From positions 1-27,689 of IMG/VR virus record IMGVR_UViG_3300032156_000061: a stretch of DNA of 27,689 bases; one strand, written 5' to 3'. Position 1 is the first letter of the stretch. The number at the start of each line of letters is the position of its first letter. Below are positions 1 to 7,642 of this stretch, one piece after another. This stretch comes from a virus. The translations under genes were made by a program, and so were the position numbers. The notes under the pieces are model-generated. The model was not told where the DNA came from. It did no database searches and worked only from the letters and a program-made list of their open reading frames with translations.

Positions 1-1
1 C

Positions 2-1132
2 ACGCAGTCGCCTGAGATCAGGAAATCAGTTAAAAATGTGCAAGGGCAAGAAGGGACTATTCCGCTAAATCTTATCGATAAGGCAATGGGTAAAGAACCT
101 ATTCCGGAATATACTGCAGCTAAACTTATGCTCAAGAAAGCAGAAGAGCAGGGTATAAGGGTGCCGTCTCAAGGGGTCCGAGCAGCACTACAGAAAGTAG
201 TAGATATAGGGCCACAAGCTCCGCAGCAAGAAGCCGGTGTGAAAGAGATTCAGAAATGGTTGGATAAATATATACCGAAGGCTGAAGCAGCTACAACTCC
301 TGGTCAGGTGCCCCTTAAAGAAGTAACAGTTCCCAAAGAATTCTCCCCCTCTGGGAAGCCACAGATGCGAATTGATGAATTGTCACCGCAAGCCGCAAAC
401 CAACTAAAATCCATTGCAGGTAAAGGGGACATTCCCCCTACGGTCGCCGAACGAGTAAAACAGCTCATGGCCGAGAAAGTTCCGTATGGGGAACGTGGTA
501 AAGATTTCCTTGAGAAGCAGTACCAAAAATCTGCTTTTGCAATTCGCCAAGCAATCAAGGAGACTATGGGGAAATCAGGCTTTTCGGAATATGAGCCAGC
601 TATGAAAACAACGGCCCTAAAAATGGGAAGGGCAGCACCCATACAGAAAATTCTGGGAAACAAGGATATTCTGCGTGCGGAAGGCGGAAATTGGGAGAAA
701 AGAGCAGAAAATTTACTGAAAAAGGCTTATAATCCGCAGGATCCTTTCGGCGAAAATCCCCACATGAAAATTTTGAAGCGTTTTGATGAGGTATGGGGGA
801 CCAATTTTGCGGATGAAGCTCAGGCCTTGGGTATAGCCAGACAAATGGGCGGTAAAACAGGGCCTACTTCAGGCCTGCCAATTTTCTCACGGCTGGAAAC
901 AGGCCGAAGTCTGCTAGGCACGATTCTATCCGCAGGACTAGGTTATGGAAGTCATATGGCTGGGGCATCCCCTACAGCATCTATATTAGCAGGTACGGCT
1001 GGGATGGCAGCACAATCCCCTGCGGCATGGAGAGAAGCTATTTCTGCTGCTCCAGGAGTTGCCCGTTCACTTACCGCGGCCCCCGCTTTGGGATTACGCC
1101 AACGAGCTCTCAAAAAATCGATGGGGGAGTAG
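2..1132 (+). CDS. Probable virion-associated protein, 3' part (5' end cut by window edge)
   Basis: The frame is open from the first complete codon at position 2, and there is no Shine-Dalgarno site in front of the first GTG/ATG near 36-38, so the true start lies upstream. About 376 residues are visible. Most of it is charged, lysine-rich and probably helical. The last 90 residues (from about GRSLLGTILSAGLGYG) become glycine/alanine-rich and hydrophobic and could be membrane-active, as in DNA-ejection or internal virion proteins of podovirus-like phages. The stop codon (1130-1132) sits inside the ribosome-binding region of the next gene, so the two are translationally coupled. I recognise no catalytic motif. 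The assignment to the virion rests on position directly upstream of the fibre genes and on composition, so it is weak. Confidence 0.55.
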   Translation, partial: TQSPEIRKSVKNVQGQEGTIPLNLIDKAMGKEPIPEYTAAKLMLKKAEEQGIRVPSQGVRAALQKVVDIGPQAPQQEAGVKEIQKWLDKYIPKAEAATTPGQVPLKEVTVPKEFSPSGKPQMRIDELSPQAANQLKSIAGKGDIPPTVAERVKQLMAEKVPYGERGKDFLEKQYQKSAFAIRQAIKETMGKSGFSEYEPAMKTTALKMGRAAPIQKILGNKDILRAEGGNWEKRAENLLKKAYNPQDPFGENPHMKILKRFDEVWGTNFADEAQALGIARQMGGKTGPTSGLPIFSRLETGRSLLGTILSAGLGYGSHMAGASPTASILAGTAGMAAQSPAAWREAISAAPGVARSLTAAPALGLRQRALKKSMGE

Positions 1133-1133
1133 T

Positions 1134-2285
1134 GTGGCCCTTCCCTATTATCCTCTCAGTAATGCCGGCGTTAATGATGCTGTCAAGATCAACGCCGACC
1201 TTAACTACCTCGACAACAGGCTTGCCGGAGCTACAGGCCTACAGGGTCCCCGGGGGCAGACTGGGGTAAGGGGTAGTCCTGGAATTGATGGTTCTCAGGG
1301 CATTACCGGTGCTGCCAATTTTATAGATAATTCCGACGTCCCTTTCACTCCGGTAAATATTACCCCCTCGCTTTATTGGTCCGAATACAACGAAGCTTTG
1401 TACGCCAAGACGAACGGATCCACAGGAGCCTACGTCCAAATAAGTGCCGGGAGTCTTTCTGGAACTACAGGACTACAGGGGCCTACTGGAATTCAGGGCG
1501 GAATAGGTCAAACTGGAATTCAAGGTCAGACGGGTGTTCAGGGGCCTACTGGAATTCAGGGCGGAATAGGTCAAACTGGAATTCAAGGTCAGACGGGTGT
1601 TCAGGGGCCTACTGGAATTCAAGGGATGCCAGGTGTAACCGGACTTGCATTGGGGCAAACCGGAATTCAGGGTGGAACAGGAATTCAAGGTCAAACAGGA
1701 ATTCAGGGTAGAACTGGAATTCAAGGTCAAACAGGTCTTGGACCTACGGGGCTGCAGGGTCCAACAGGGGCGTATGGGGGGCCACAGGGTAATACAGGCC
1801 TTCAAGGACAGACTGGATTACAAGGCCCTTTTAATAATCCATATGCTTATATGTGCCAAGGTGATGATGTTATAAAAAATACGATTTTAACCACAGTTGG
1901 TTATTATAATTTTCAAGGCTTTGCATCTCAAATAACAAGTGGTATAACTGCCGACACAACTGAGAGAGTTGCAATAACAGCTGGCAATGACGGTATATAT
2001 GCGGTAGGATTTGGGCTAAGTTGTATTCCTGTATATGCTTACCCTACCTACGTAAAAATATATATTGCAAAAAATAATGTTAATACATCTATAGCTGGAG
2101 ATATAGATAATAATGAGGGTCAACTGGATTCTACTAACTCTTTTTCTTGGAATCCATGCAGCAGTGCTGGTCTTTTGGATTTGGTAAGTGGGGATTATAT
2201 AGGGTTGAGAATTTATAATCCTTTCAATGTCAGGGTAGAGATGTGTATTAGGCATGCCGGATTATATGTGTATAGGATAGCTTGA
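1134..2285 (+). CDS. Collagen-like tail fibre / receptor-binding protein 1
   Basis: This is a structural protein of about 383 residues. I place the start at GTG 1134 because GGGGGAG (1123-1129) lies just upstream and the previous gene stops at 1132. The frame also opens at a TTG at 1059, but that would overlap the previous gene by 74 bases with GGAG directly abutting the codon. The N-terminus (MALPYYPLSNAGVNDAVKIN...) resembles that of the fibre at 5255 (...DATQVNRNFTDL), so it is probably the virion-anchoring end. Two Gly-X-Y blocks follow, a short one near 1226-1310 and a long one at 1462-1830. Both are rich in GPT, GIQ and GQT triplets and almost free of proline in the Y position. The C-terminal 150 residues are non-repetitive and beta-rich and are probably a trimeric head domain. 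Such proteins form triple-helical shafts. Confidence 0.8.
   Translation: MALPYYPLSNAGVNDAVKINADLNYLDNRLAGATGLQGPRGQTGVRGSPGIDGSQGITGAANFIDNSDVPFTPVNITPSLYWSEYNEALYAKTNGSTGAYVQISAGSLSGTTGLQGPTGIQGGIGQTGIQGQTGVQGPTGIQGGIGQTGIQGQTGVQGPTGIQGMPGVTGLALGQTGIQGGTGIQGQTGIQGRTGIQGQTGLGPTGLQGPTGAYGGPQGNTGLQGQTGLQGPFNNPYAYMCQGDDVIKNTILTTVGYYNFQGFASQITSGITADTTERVAITAGNDGIYAVGFGLSCIPVYAYPTYVKIYIAKNNVNTSIAGDIDNNEGQLDSTNSFSWNPCSSAGLLDLVSGDYIGLRIYNPFNVRVEMCIRHAGLYVYRIA
1476..1620 (+). repeat. 63-bp tandem direct repeat coding 21 residues of collagen-like sequence
   Basis: Two consecutive 63-bp units (1476-1538 and 1539-1601) read as near-identical or identical by eye, and a partial third starts at 1602. The unit codes seven Gly-X-Y triplets. 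The period is a multiple of nine bases, so gain or loss of a unit keeps both the reading frame and the Gly-X-Y register. This points to recent slippage or recombination. Confidence 0.85.
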
Positions 2286-2309
2286 TATTATGTTGGGGTG
2301 TGATTACTA

Positions 2310-3410
2310 ATGTCGTGGCCACAATTACCTACTGACGGGCAATCTTATGTCAATCCGCTAGGAACGACCTATATCTATAGGTCGCTCACTAACTCGTGGA
2401 ACATACAGGTCAGTAATATTGGGGTCACCGGCTTTCAGGGCCAGACGGGAATTCAGGGTGGAACGGGAATTCAGGGTATCACCGGATTAGCATTAGGTCA
2501 AACTGGACTTCAAGGTCAGACGGGAATTCAGGGTGGAACGGGAATTCAAGGTATCACCGGATTAGCTTTAGGTTCCACTGGAATTCAGGGTCCTACAGGT
2601 GCTTATGGAGGACCTCAGGGAGTTACAGGCTTTCAAGGCCAGACAGGAATTCAGGGTCAGACGGGTGCAAATGGTGGACAATATTATGAATCAGTAGCTA
2701 TAGCTGATACATGGATAGATTCTGGGCATAAAGATACAAATTATGGGCATAATAGTACAGTTAGTATCGCTTCTGCTTATGGATACAGTGAATCTAGACC
2801 CTTTTTCAGATTTGATACTACAGGACAGTCCTCTGCTGGCCAACCTGGATCGATAGTTACTCAGGCATGGATTACATTTAGAGCCTCTCAACTCTATATT
2901 AGCAGTCCATTGCAACACGAGTTGTATTATACTCGGCAGAATTGGACGGAATATGGCTGTACCTATAATAAATATGATGGAACGAATAATTGGATAAATT
3001 TAGCCGGATTTGCAGAACCCGAAACTGACATGATATCATGCGGCTCAGTTGTATTAGATGGTGGTACAAATGATTATACTATTGCATTGAATTCTCACGG
3101 ATGTTCCGTTTTAAATAATATGATATTGGCTGCTGATAGTACTGGATCATTTACTTTAGATTCTTATCCACACTATAATAGCGGGTGGCTATATTGGGAT
3201 ATAAATACAAGGGAAAATGTTGTCCCCAAGCCTACATTACATTTTTTCTACGCTCCAGCAGGTAAACCGGGTCTGATAAACTACAGCTACAGCAGAACTA
3301 TCGATGGCGGTGCAGCGGCGTCGGTTTATTTACCCACCCAGAAATTCGAGGGTGGTGCAGCGGCGTCGGTTTATTTACCCACCCAGAAATTTGATGGGGG
3401 ATATGCATAA
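2310..3410 (+). CDS. Collagen-like / DNRLRE-type tail fibre protein 2
   Basis: The protein has 366 residues. The N-terminus ([23 protein letters not shown]) is followed by Gly-X-Y triplets at about 2430-2670, then a region like the DNRLRE domain of secreted and phage proteins ([19 protein letters not shown]... then FFRFDTTG, the usual conserved Asn-Tyr-Gly and Arg-Phe positions). The C-terminus carries a 15-residue unit twice in tandem ([15 protein letters not shown], then the same ending FD), a motif seen at the ends of phage fibre and baseplate proteins. The stop overlaps the next start as TAATG at 3408-3412, so the genes are coupled. Function is inferred as a fibre or host-range protein, and no enzymatic motif is visible. 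Confidence 0.78.
   Translation: MSWPQLPTDGQSYVNPLGTTYIYRSLTNSWNIQVSNIGVTGFQGQTGIQGGTGIQGITGLALGQTGLQGQTGIQGGTGIQGITGLALGSTGIQGPTGAYGGPQGVTGFQGQTGIQGQTGANGGQYYESVAIADTWIDSGHKDTNYGHNSTVSIASAYGYSESRPFFRFDTTGQSSAGQPGSIVTQAWITFRASQLYISSPLQHELYYTRQNWTEYGCTYNKYDGTNNWINLAGFAEPETDMISCGSVVLDGGTNDYTIALNSHGCSVLNNMILAADSTGSFTLDSYPHYNSGWLYWDINTRENVVPKPTLHFFYAPAGKPGLINYSYSRTIDGGAAASVYLPTQKFEGGAAASVYLPTQKFDGGYA
3306..3395 (+). repeat. 45-bp tandem duplication at the C-terminus of fibre protein 2
   Basis: The unit at 3306-3350 is repeated at 3351-3395 with only one or two base differences. It codes the 15-residue unit beginning [14 protein letters not shown]. The near-identity suggests a recent duplication. 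Confidence 0.85.
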
Positions 3411-4444
3411 TGGCAGACATTCTTCAGGTCCGCAGGGACACAAGTTCAAACTGGCAAGCCGTGAATCCTACTATGGCCCAGGCCGAATTGGGCTATGATT
3501 TATCCTATCATGCTTTCAAGGTAGGGGATGCTACTAGCAATTGGAATGCGCTGCCTTGGTCTGGCCTTGGCATGACGGGCATGCAGGGTATAACAGGAAT
3601 TCAGGGCGGAACCGGATTACAAGGCCAGACAGGTTTTCAGGGTAAAACAGGAATTCAGGGTCAAACTGGTATTCAGGGCGGAACCGGCGTTGCAGGTCAG
3701 ACAGGTTTTCAGGGTCAAACTGGAATTCAGGGTGGAACTGGAACTTCTGGAGTTACAGGTTTAATAGGCTCTACGGGTTTACAGGGCCAGACTGGAATTC
3801 AGGGTCAGACAGGATTCCAAGGTCAAACCGGAATTCAGGGCGGAACCGGATTACAAGGCCAGACAGGTTTTCAGGGTAAAACAGGAATTCAGGGTGGGAC
3901 TGGAGTACAGGGCGGAACTGGTGTAGCAGGTCAAACTGGATTACAGGGCCAAACTGGAATTCAGGGTCAGACAGGATTCCAAGGTCAAACCGGAATTCAG
4001 GGTGGAACTGGAATTCAGGGTCAGACAGGTTTACAAGGTCAAACAGGCCTACAGGGTCAGACAGGAATTCAGGGTTCGACAGGAATTCAAGGTGGAACTG
4101 GAATTCAGGGTCAAACTGGTATTGTAGCCTTCGCCCAATACAACGCCGGAACTTTTACTGGTGCTGCCCAGCTTATTGATTGGGCCAATGGTAAAAAGCA
4201 GAAATTATCCATGGGCATGTGTACTGGACTGCAGATCTATTTTGCCGGCGGAACTCAAGGATCCAACACTCAGTTGATTTGTGATTACCTTGGAAATTAT
4301 ACTCCTAAGGGATTCACTGGCCTTCAGGTTCCGGGTGGAACTGCAATAGTATTTACTGGACAAACAGGAATACAGGATGTGGTAAGCGTATATTATGATG
4401 GGACAAGGTTCATGGGACAATCAGCACTCAACTTTAAATGGTAA
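3410..4444 (+). CDS. Collagen-like tail fibre with major tropism determinant-type N-terminus
   Basis: The protein has 344 residues. Its first 50 (ILQVRRDTSSNW...AELGYDLSYHAFKVGD...WNALPW) match the pattern of the N-terminal domain of the Bordetella phage major tropism determinant (Mtd_N): R-x-G/D-T, E-L-G-Y, K-x-G-D, W-x-x-L. That domain is the virion-attachment part of many receptor-binding proteins. An uninterrupted Gly-X-Y tract follows (3571-4122, about 180 residues), the longest in the window, made mainly of GQT, GIQ, GGT and GLQ. The last 105 residues form a separate beta-rich domain and are the likely receptor-binding tip. The start ATG overlaps the previous stop (TAATG). I saw no reverse transcriptase or template/variable repeat pair, so there is no sign of diversity-generating retroelement variation here. 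Confidence 0.82.
   Translation: MADILQVRRDTSSNWQAVNPTMAQAELGYDLSYHAFKVGDATSNWNALPWSGLGMTGMQGITGIQGGTGLQGQTGFQGKTGIQGQTGIQGGTGVAGQTGFQGQTGIQGGTGTSGVTGLIGSTGLQGQTGIQGQTGFQGQTGIQGGTGLQGQTGFQGKTGIQGGTGVQGGTGVAGQTGLQGQTGIQGQTGFQGQTGIQGGTGIQGQTGLQGQTGLQGQTGIQGSTGIQGGTGIQGQTGIVAFAQYNAGTFTGAAQLIDWANGKKQKLSMGMCTGLQIYFAGGTQGSNTQLICDYLGNYTPKGFTGLQVPGGTAIVFTGQTGIQDVVSVYYDGTRFMGQSALNFKW
3571..4122 (+). repeat. Long Gly-X-Y (collagen-like) coding repeat tract
   Basis: This is a continuous tract of 9-bp-register repeats, most coding G-I/L/F-Q-G-Q/G-T. The hexamer GAATTC recurs in many units because Gly-Ile-Gln is usually written GGAATTCAG. Similar units appear at 1462-1830, 2430-2670 and 18154-18270. The shared DNA sequence makes recombination between these genes likely. 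Confidence 0.85.
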
Positions 4445-4451
4445 TTGACTT

Positions 4452-5141
4452 ATGGCAACATTGACTTTAGGATCAAATTATAGCACTGGTTACAAAGGTG
4501 CATCCATTGTTAGCTCTCTTGCAACTAATTCCGAGGATTCTCATCCGTGGGATGCCGGGACTGGAACTCCACGTACAAGACTTAACCGAGAGTCAACAGA
4601 GACCTCTATTTTTCTCTTGCGTTTTGATTTGTCAAGCGTACCTGCAGGTGCTATCATTAACAGCGCTAACTTAAAAGTTAGAATTCTAATTGGCGACGTC
4701 GCAACCAATTGGGTTGTTTCGGTGCGCAGACTTAAGACCAATTGGGGCGTCACAGATACTGATGCAGGTCCTATGGAACGGCCGGGTACGGCAAACCAGG
4801 CAAGTTGGAATAAGGCATTTTGCACGGGCACGGCCTGGGGTGGAGGAGGTGCATTTGCAATTGGTACTGATGCTGAGGCGGCGGAGGATACTCCCTATAC
4901 ATTTGCAACTATTGTGGCCAACGATTGGCATACAATACCTTGCACAACTTGCATAGCTAACACCTTGACGGCTGCCTATAATTATGGATTTTGCCTGTAC
5001 CCTGATGCTCAAATTACCAGTTTGTATTGCCATTTCTATCACGATTACAAAAATGAGAAAAGTCAGATTGCTTCGGCACCTTATCTTGAAATCGATTACT
5101 CAACGATCAACCCTAATACATGGATGGGAGTAGATTTTTAA
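4452..5141 (+). CDS. DNRLRE-type structural protein
   Basis: The protein has 229 residues. The pattern ETSIFLLRFDLSSVPAGAII...ANLKVRI followed by TNWGVTD and later ...APYLEIDY is the layout of DNRLRE-type carbohydrate-associated or fibre domains: R-F-D-L-S, P-x-G-A-x-I, A-x-L, and a terminal P-x-L-x-I/V-x-Y. The fold is expected to be all beta. It lies seven bases after the previous fibre gene and its stop overlaps the start of the following small gene (TAATG). It lacks a collagen-like tract, so it may be an accessory fibre tip or a capsid-surface protein. Confidence 0.7.
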   Translation: MATLTLGSNYSTGYKGASIVSSLATNSEDSHPWDAGTGTPRTRLNRESTETSIFLLRFDLSSVPAGAIINSANLKVRILIGDVATNWVVSVRRLKTNWGVTDTDAGPMERPGTANQASWNKAFCTGTAWGGGGAFAIGTDAEAAEDTPYTFATIVANDWHTIPCTTCIANTLTAAYNYGFCLYPDAQITSLYCHFYHDYKNEKSQIASAPYLEIDYSTINPNTWMGVDF

Positions 5142-5245
5142 TGCAAAACAAGAAATGTCCGGCGAACAAGGGTGGAAGGTGTTGCACAGGGAATCCCGCC
5201 GAAGTTAAAAAATGTGATGGTTGCAAATCAAATAAGAAAAAATAA
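5141..5245 (+). CDS. 34-residue cysteine-rich protein
   Basis: This small gene starts at ATG 5141, overlapping the previous stop as TAATG, and ends TAA 5243-5245. That stop lies next to the AAGGAG site of the following fibre gene. The product is basic (11 lysines) with five cysteines, arranged as C, then CC, then C-x-x-C (CDGC). The spacing suggests a small metal-binding or disulfide-linked peptide. I do not recognise a family. Coupling to both neighbours and the cysteine pattern support a real gene, but its length leaves room for doubt. Confidence 0.55.
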   Translation: MQNKKCPANKGGRCCTGNPAEVKKCDGCKSNKKK

Positions 5246-5254
5246 GGAGATTTT

Positions 5255-6862
5255 ATGGCATTCCCTTCGATTACTTACACTTTCGTCAACAGCACGACGG
5301 CCGACGCTACTCAGGTCAATAGGAACTTCACGGACCTGATTAACGGCGTATCAGACGGCGTCCATGACATTCGGGTGAACGACGCCTCAGTGGTTGGCAA
5401 CTTGACTTTATCTAACGCGCTGTCTGCCCGGACTATTCTGCCTGGTACAGCCGATCTATACGATCTGGGTAGCGCCGCAGGGGCCTGGAATAACGTATGG
5501 GCCAACAACCTGAATGTTGAATCCGCGGTGGTTTCTGGTGCCGGCCACGTAGCATTCCGGGCCGTAACGAACTACATAGATTCAGACACAGCCAATTATC
5601 TGGACCTACATGCCGCGGATCAAATTCGGGCCAATGGTCCTATGCAGGTTTCCGGAAGCTTCGTCGCTTCTTCTACCCTGCATGTAATAGGGGCTCAGAC
5701 AAACGACGGGGCGACGACTCTTTCAGGGCCTGTAACTATCAACAGTGCTCTGGCAGTGGCACAGACAGCTACCGTTCACTCCATTACCCCCGCGGCCAAT
5801 GATACGTACAATTTGGGTAATACCAACGCGGAACGTTTTGGTAACTTGAATGTTACCTCTGCACTAGTATACACCAATTTGCAGGTTGGGGTGAGCTTTG
5901 GGGCCACGCTACGATTTGCCACAGCGAACGAATATATCGTACAGCCTTCAGCGGGTCGTTTAGATTTATATGCGAACGGTGGTTCAGGACTGGTGGCAAT
6001 TCAGGCCGGCACGATTGTCCCGGGCGGCACGGTTTACCCGGCAACCAATTCCGCTTGTGATCTGGGTGCGTCCTCAAACGGGTGGAAAGATCTTTACGTC
6101 AAGGGAACCGCTTATATGTCGGGGCCGGTGAATGTTGGAGACCAGGTTCAATTTGACACGAACGCTACCCACTACATTTCTGGTACCTCTAATGCGATGT
6201 CCATTCAGGGCGGGACTCTGATAAACATTGGTGGAGGCGGAACCGTTTCAATCTCAGGTGCCGTTCAAACCAACGGTGGGTCCGTAGTGATCAACAGCGG
6301 CAAAGCTGCCTACGACCTGGACGTTCACGGCAACTCGGCGACCGATGTTCTATGCGTCAAGGGAACCGCTGGACAAGTGGGAATTCTCAAGTCTACACCA
6401 TCCCAGGCCTTGGACGTGCTCGGAACCATCGTTGGCACTAACATTGGATTCAGAGGCTGCACTGAATATCTTGCCTCTTATGCATCTGGTTCTTTCGAGG
6501 GGCATTATACAGGTGTATCTACTCTGACCACACTGACATTTTATTATGTAAGCGTAGGAAAAATGGTCACGCTATATCTTCCGCATACACCAACGTGTCT
6601 ATCCACTGCCACAACATTTTCTCTACCCGCGGCCCAAATGCCCGCAGCAGTCGTATCGAAAAATTATAGTGCCAGTGACCGCCCGCTCGTATACTACGGA
6701 CCAGCAGCTCAATTTGCCGACGCTGGTGCTTCGGCGGCGGGTGGGGTAATGGTAGACGCTGATGCGATTATGTTTACAAAGGGTATAAGTGACACCGCCT
6801 GGACCAATTCCGGCGCAAAATCAGTTGATGTCGACCTCATTGTAACTTATCTAAGGGACTAA
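5255..6862 (+). CDS. Long tail fibre protein
   Basis: The protein has 535 residues and starts after AAGGAG (5244-5249). The N-terminus contains the DATQVNRNFTDLINGV pattern common in phage fibre proteins (A-x-x-V-N-x-N-F). The body has at least three copies of a fibre repeat of the form (D/N)-L-G-x-x-x-x-x-W/F-x-x-(L/V): DLGSAAGAWNNVW, NLGNTNAERFGNL and DLGASSNGWKDLY. Between them lie beta-helix-like stretches. The C-terminal 130 residues are a separate globular beta-rich domain. I see no peptidase-like terminal chaperone motif. The base composition is higher in G+C than in the collagen-like genes before it, which suggests a different history within the fibre module. Confidence 0.78.
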   Translation: MAFPSITYTFVNSTTADATQVNRNFTDLINGVSDGVHDIRVNDASVVGNLTLSNALSARTILPGTADLYDLGSAAGAWNNVWANNLNVESAVVSGAGHVAFRAVTNYIDSDTANYLDLHAADQIRANGPMQVSGSFVASSTLHVIGAQTNDGATTLSGPVTINSALAVAQTATVHSITPAANDTYNLGNTNAERFGNLNVTSALVYTNLQVGVSFGATLRFATANEYIVQPSAGRLDLYANGGSGLVAIQAGTIVPGGTVYPATNSACDLGASSNGWKDLYVKGTAYMSGPVNVGDQVQFDTNATHYISGTSNAMSIQGGTLINIGGGGTVSISGAVQTNGGSVVINSGKAAYDLDVHGNSATDVLCVKGTAGQVGILKSTPSQALDVLGTIVGTNIGFRGCTEYLASYASGSFEGHYTGVSTLTTLTFYYVSVGKMVTLYLPHTPTCLSTATTFSLPAAQMPAAVVSKNYSASDRPLVYYGPAAQFADAGASAAGGVMVDADAIMFTKGISDTAWTNSGAKSVDVDLIVTYLRD

Positions 6863-6866
6863 CCAA

Positions 6867-7064
6867 ATGCCAATCAAATCTATGGAACAAGGGATGCACG
6901 AGTTTAAAGAAGGCAGCCTTCATAGCGGAAAAGGAGGCCCCGTCGTGACAAATAGGAAACAGGCACTGGCAATTAGTCTTAGTAGTATAGGAAAAAGTAA
7001 AAAAAGTCCTGTGATGAAGCGTCGTGCCGCTTTATCACGTGTCATGGGAAAATTGGGGGGATGA
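6867..7064 (+). CDS. Small basic protein, DUF6496-like
   Basis: The protein has 65 residues. The pattern MHEFKEGSLHSGKGG then VVTNRKQALAISLS resembles small phage and bacterial proteins grouped as DUF6496 (M-x-E-F-K-x-G-x-L-x-S-G, then K/R-Q-A-x-A-I-x-L-S). No biochemical role is known to me for this family. The gene follows the fibre by four bases and overlaps the next start (ATGATG). Confidence 0.6.
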   Translation: MPIKSMEQGMHEFKEGSLHSGKGGPVVTNRKQALAISLSSIGKSKKSPVMKRRAALSRVMGKLGG

Positions 7065-7255
7065 TGGGCGAGCTCAAAGAGGGTATTAAAGAGGAGCACG
7101 AGCACGCTTCTCTTTATAACAAGCTTAAGGATCCGGGTATGCCGGCCAAAGCATTCTACCGTGGGATTGCTATGGCCCATATTAAAGAGGACCCTGAATA
7201 TTACACCAAATTGGAAAATGCTATGCGAAAAAAAGCTTTAAAGAAGGCTTTTTGA
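7061..7255 (+). CDS. Small protein, DUF5661-like
   Basis: The protein has 64 residues. It could start at ATG 7061 or ATG 7064, and the run GGGGGG just upstream suits the second better. The sequence ELKEGIKEEHEHASLY...AHIKEDPEYYTKLENA fits small phage proteins of the DUF5661 type (G-I-K-x-E-x-E-H, then A-x-x-H-x-x-E-D-P-x-Y-Y-x-x-L). The function is unknown. It is the last plus-strand gene before the convergent sugar operon and overlaps the end of the GNAT gene by 18 bases. Confidence 0.55.
   Translation: MMGELKEGIKEEHEHASLYNKLKDPGMPAKAFYRGIAMAHIKEDPEYYTKLENAMRKKALKKAF
7228..7253. terminator. Possible bidirectional terminator between convergent operons
   Basis: AAAAAGC (7230-7236) and GCTTTTT (7247-7253) form a stem with a 10-base loop. 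It lies where the fibre operon (plus) and the sugar operon (minus) meet, and each transcript would end in a U-run. The stem is short and A/T-rich, so termination strength is uncertain. Confidence 0.4.
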
Positions 7256-7642
7256 GTAGGTGAACTGAATAAGCTCGAATCCAAGGCTTTTGAATAGCTT
7301 CTGACTTCGAATATTCCTTGGCGACACATTTGCCAGGAGCCTCTGCCCTTTATATATAGATTCTATATATTTTATTGCTTCCCGCCCATACCCCATCCCC
7401 TGAAATACTACATCAATAAAGATGCCTATCTCATTGAGTTTAGTCACGTAGCAATAACCTATCTTTAAATTGTTATCTTCGATAATCTTGTAAAACGGAT
7501 AAGGGTTAGATTGAACGAATTCGCAATGGTCGTGGTAGGTCGTCCCCGGTTTATGGCTGATATTAATGGAAGCGTTCCGCTGCTGCAATAATAGCCACAG
7601 GAAGTCCCTATCATTCCAGGTTATGTCCCTATAGGTTGTCAT
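7238..7642 (-). CDS. GNAT-family N-acetyltransferase (sugar cassette)
   Basis: This 134-residue protein fits an acetyl-CoA-dependent N-acetyltransferase. The acetyl-CoA-binding motif A is seen as QGMGYGREAI (Q/R-x-x-G-x-G/A), followed by the typical NVSPRNIRSQKLFKSLGFE (N-x-x-S-x-x-x-F-x-x-x-G-F). The N-terminus has the L-x-x-R-N element. In pseudaminic and legionaminic pathways a GNAT enzyme (PseH/LegH) acetylates the amino sugar made by the aminotransferase. The position directly after a PseB-type dehydratase and an aminotransferase fits that role, although the substrate is inferred. The start overlaps the upstream gene by 14 bases. It is the last gene of the minus-strand operon. Confidence 0.75.
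   Translation of the reverse strand: MTTYRDITWNDRDFLWLLLQQRNASINISHKPGTTYHDHCEFVQSNPYPFYKIIEDNNLKIGYCYVTKLNEIGIFIDVVFQGMGYGREAIKYIESIYKGQRLLANVSPRNIRSQKLFKSLGFELIQFTYSKSLL

Noticed and set aside
1059-1133. TTG 1059 start for the first collagen-like fibre
   Set aside because: It would overlap the upstream gene by 74 bases, and GGAG touches the codon. GTG 1134 has a better-spaced GGGGGAG and an N-terminus like that of the other fibre.
3571-4122. CRISPR array
   Set aside because: The repeats are continuous coding 9-base-register Gly-X-Y units without unique spacers of constant length.
3410-4444. Diversity-generating retroelement around the Mtd-like fibre
   Set aside because: No reverse transcriptase motif and no template/variable repeat pair was seen in this window. 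The similarity is limited to the N-terminal attachment domain.
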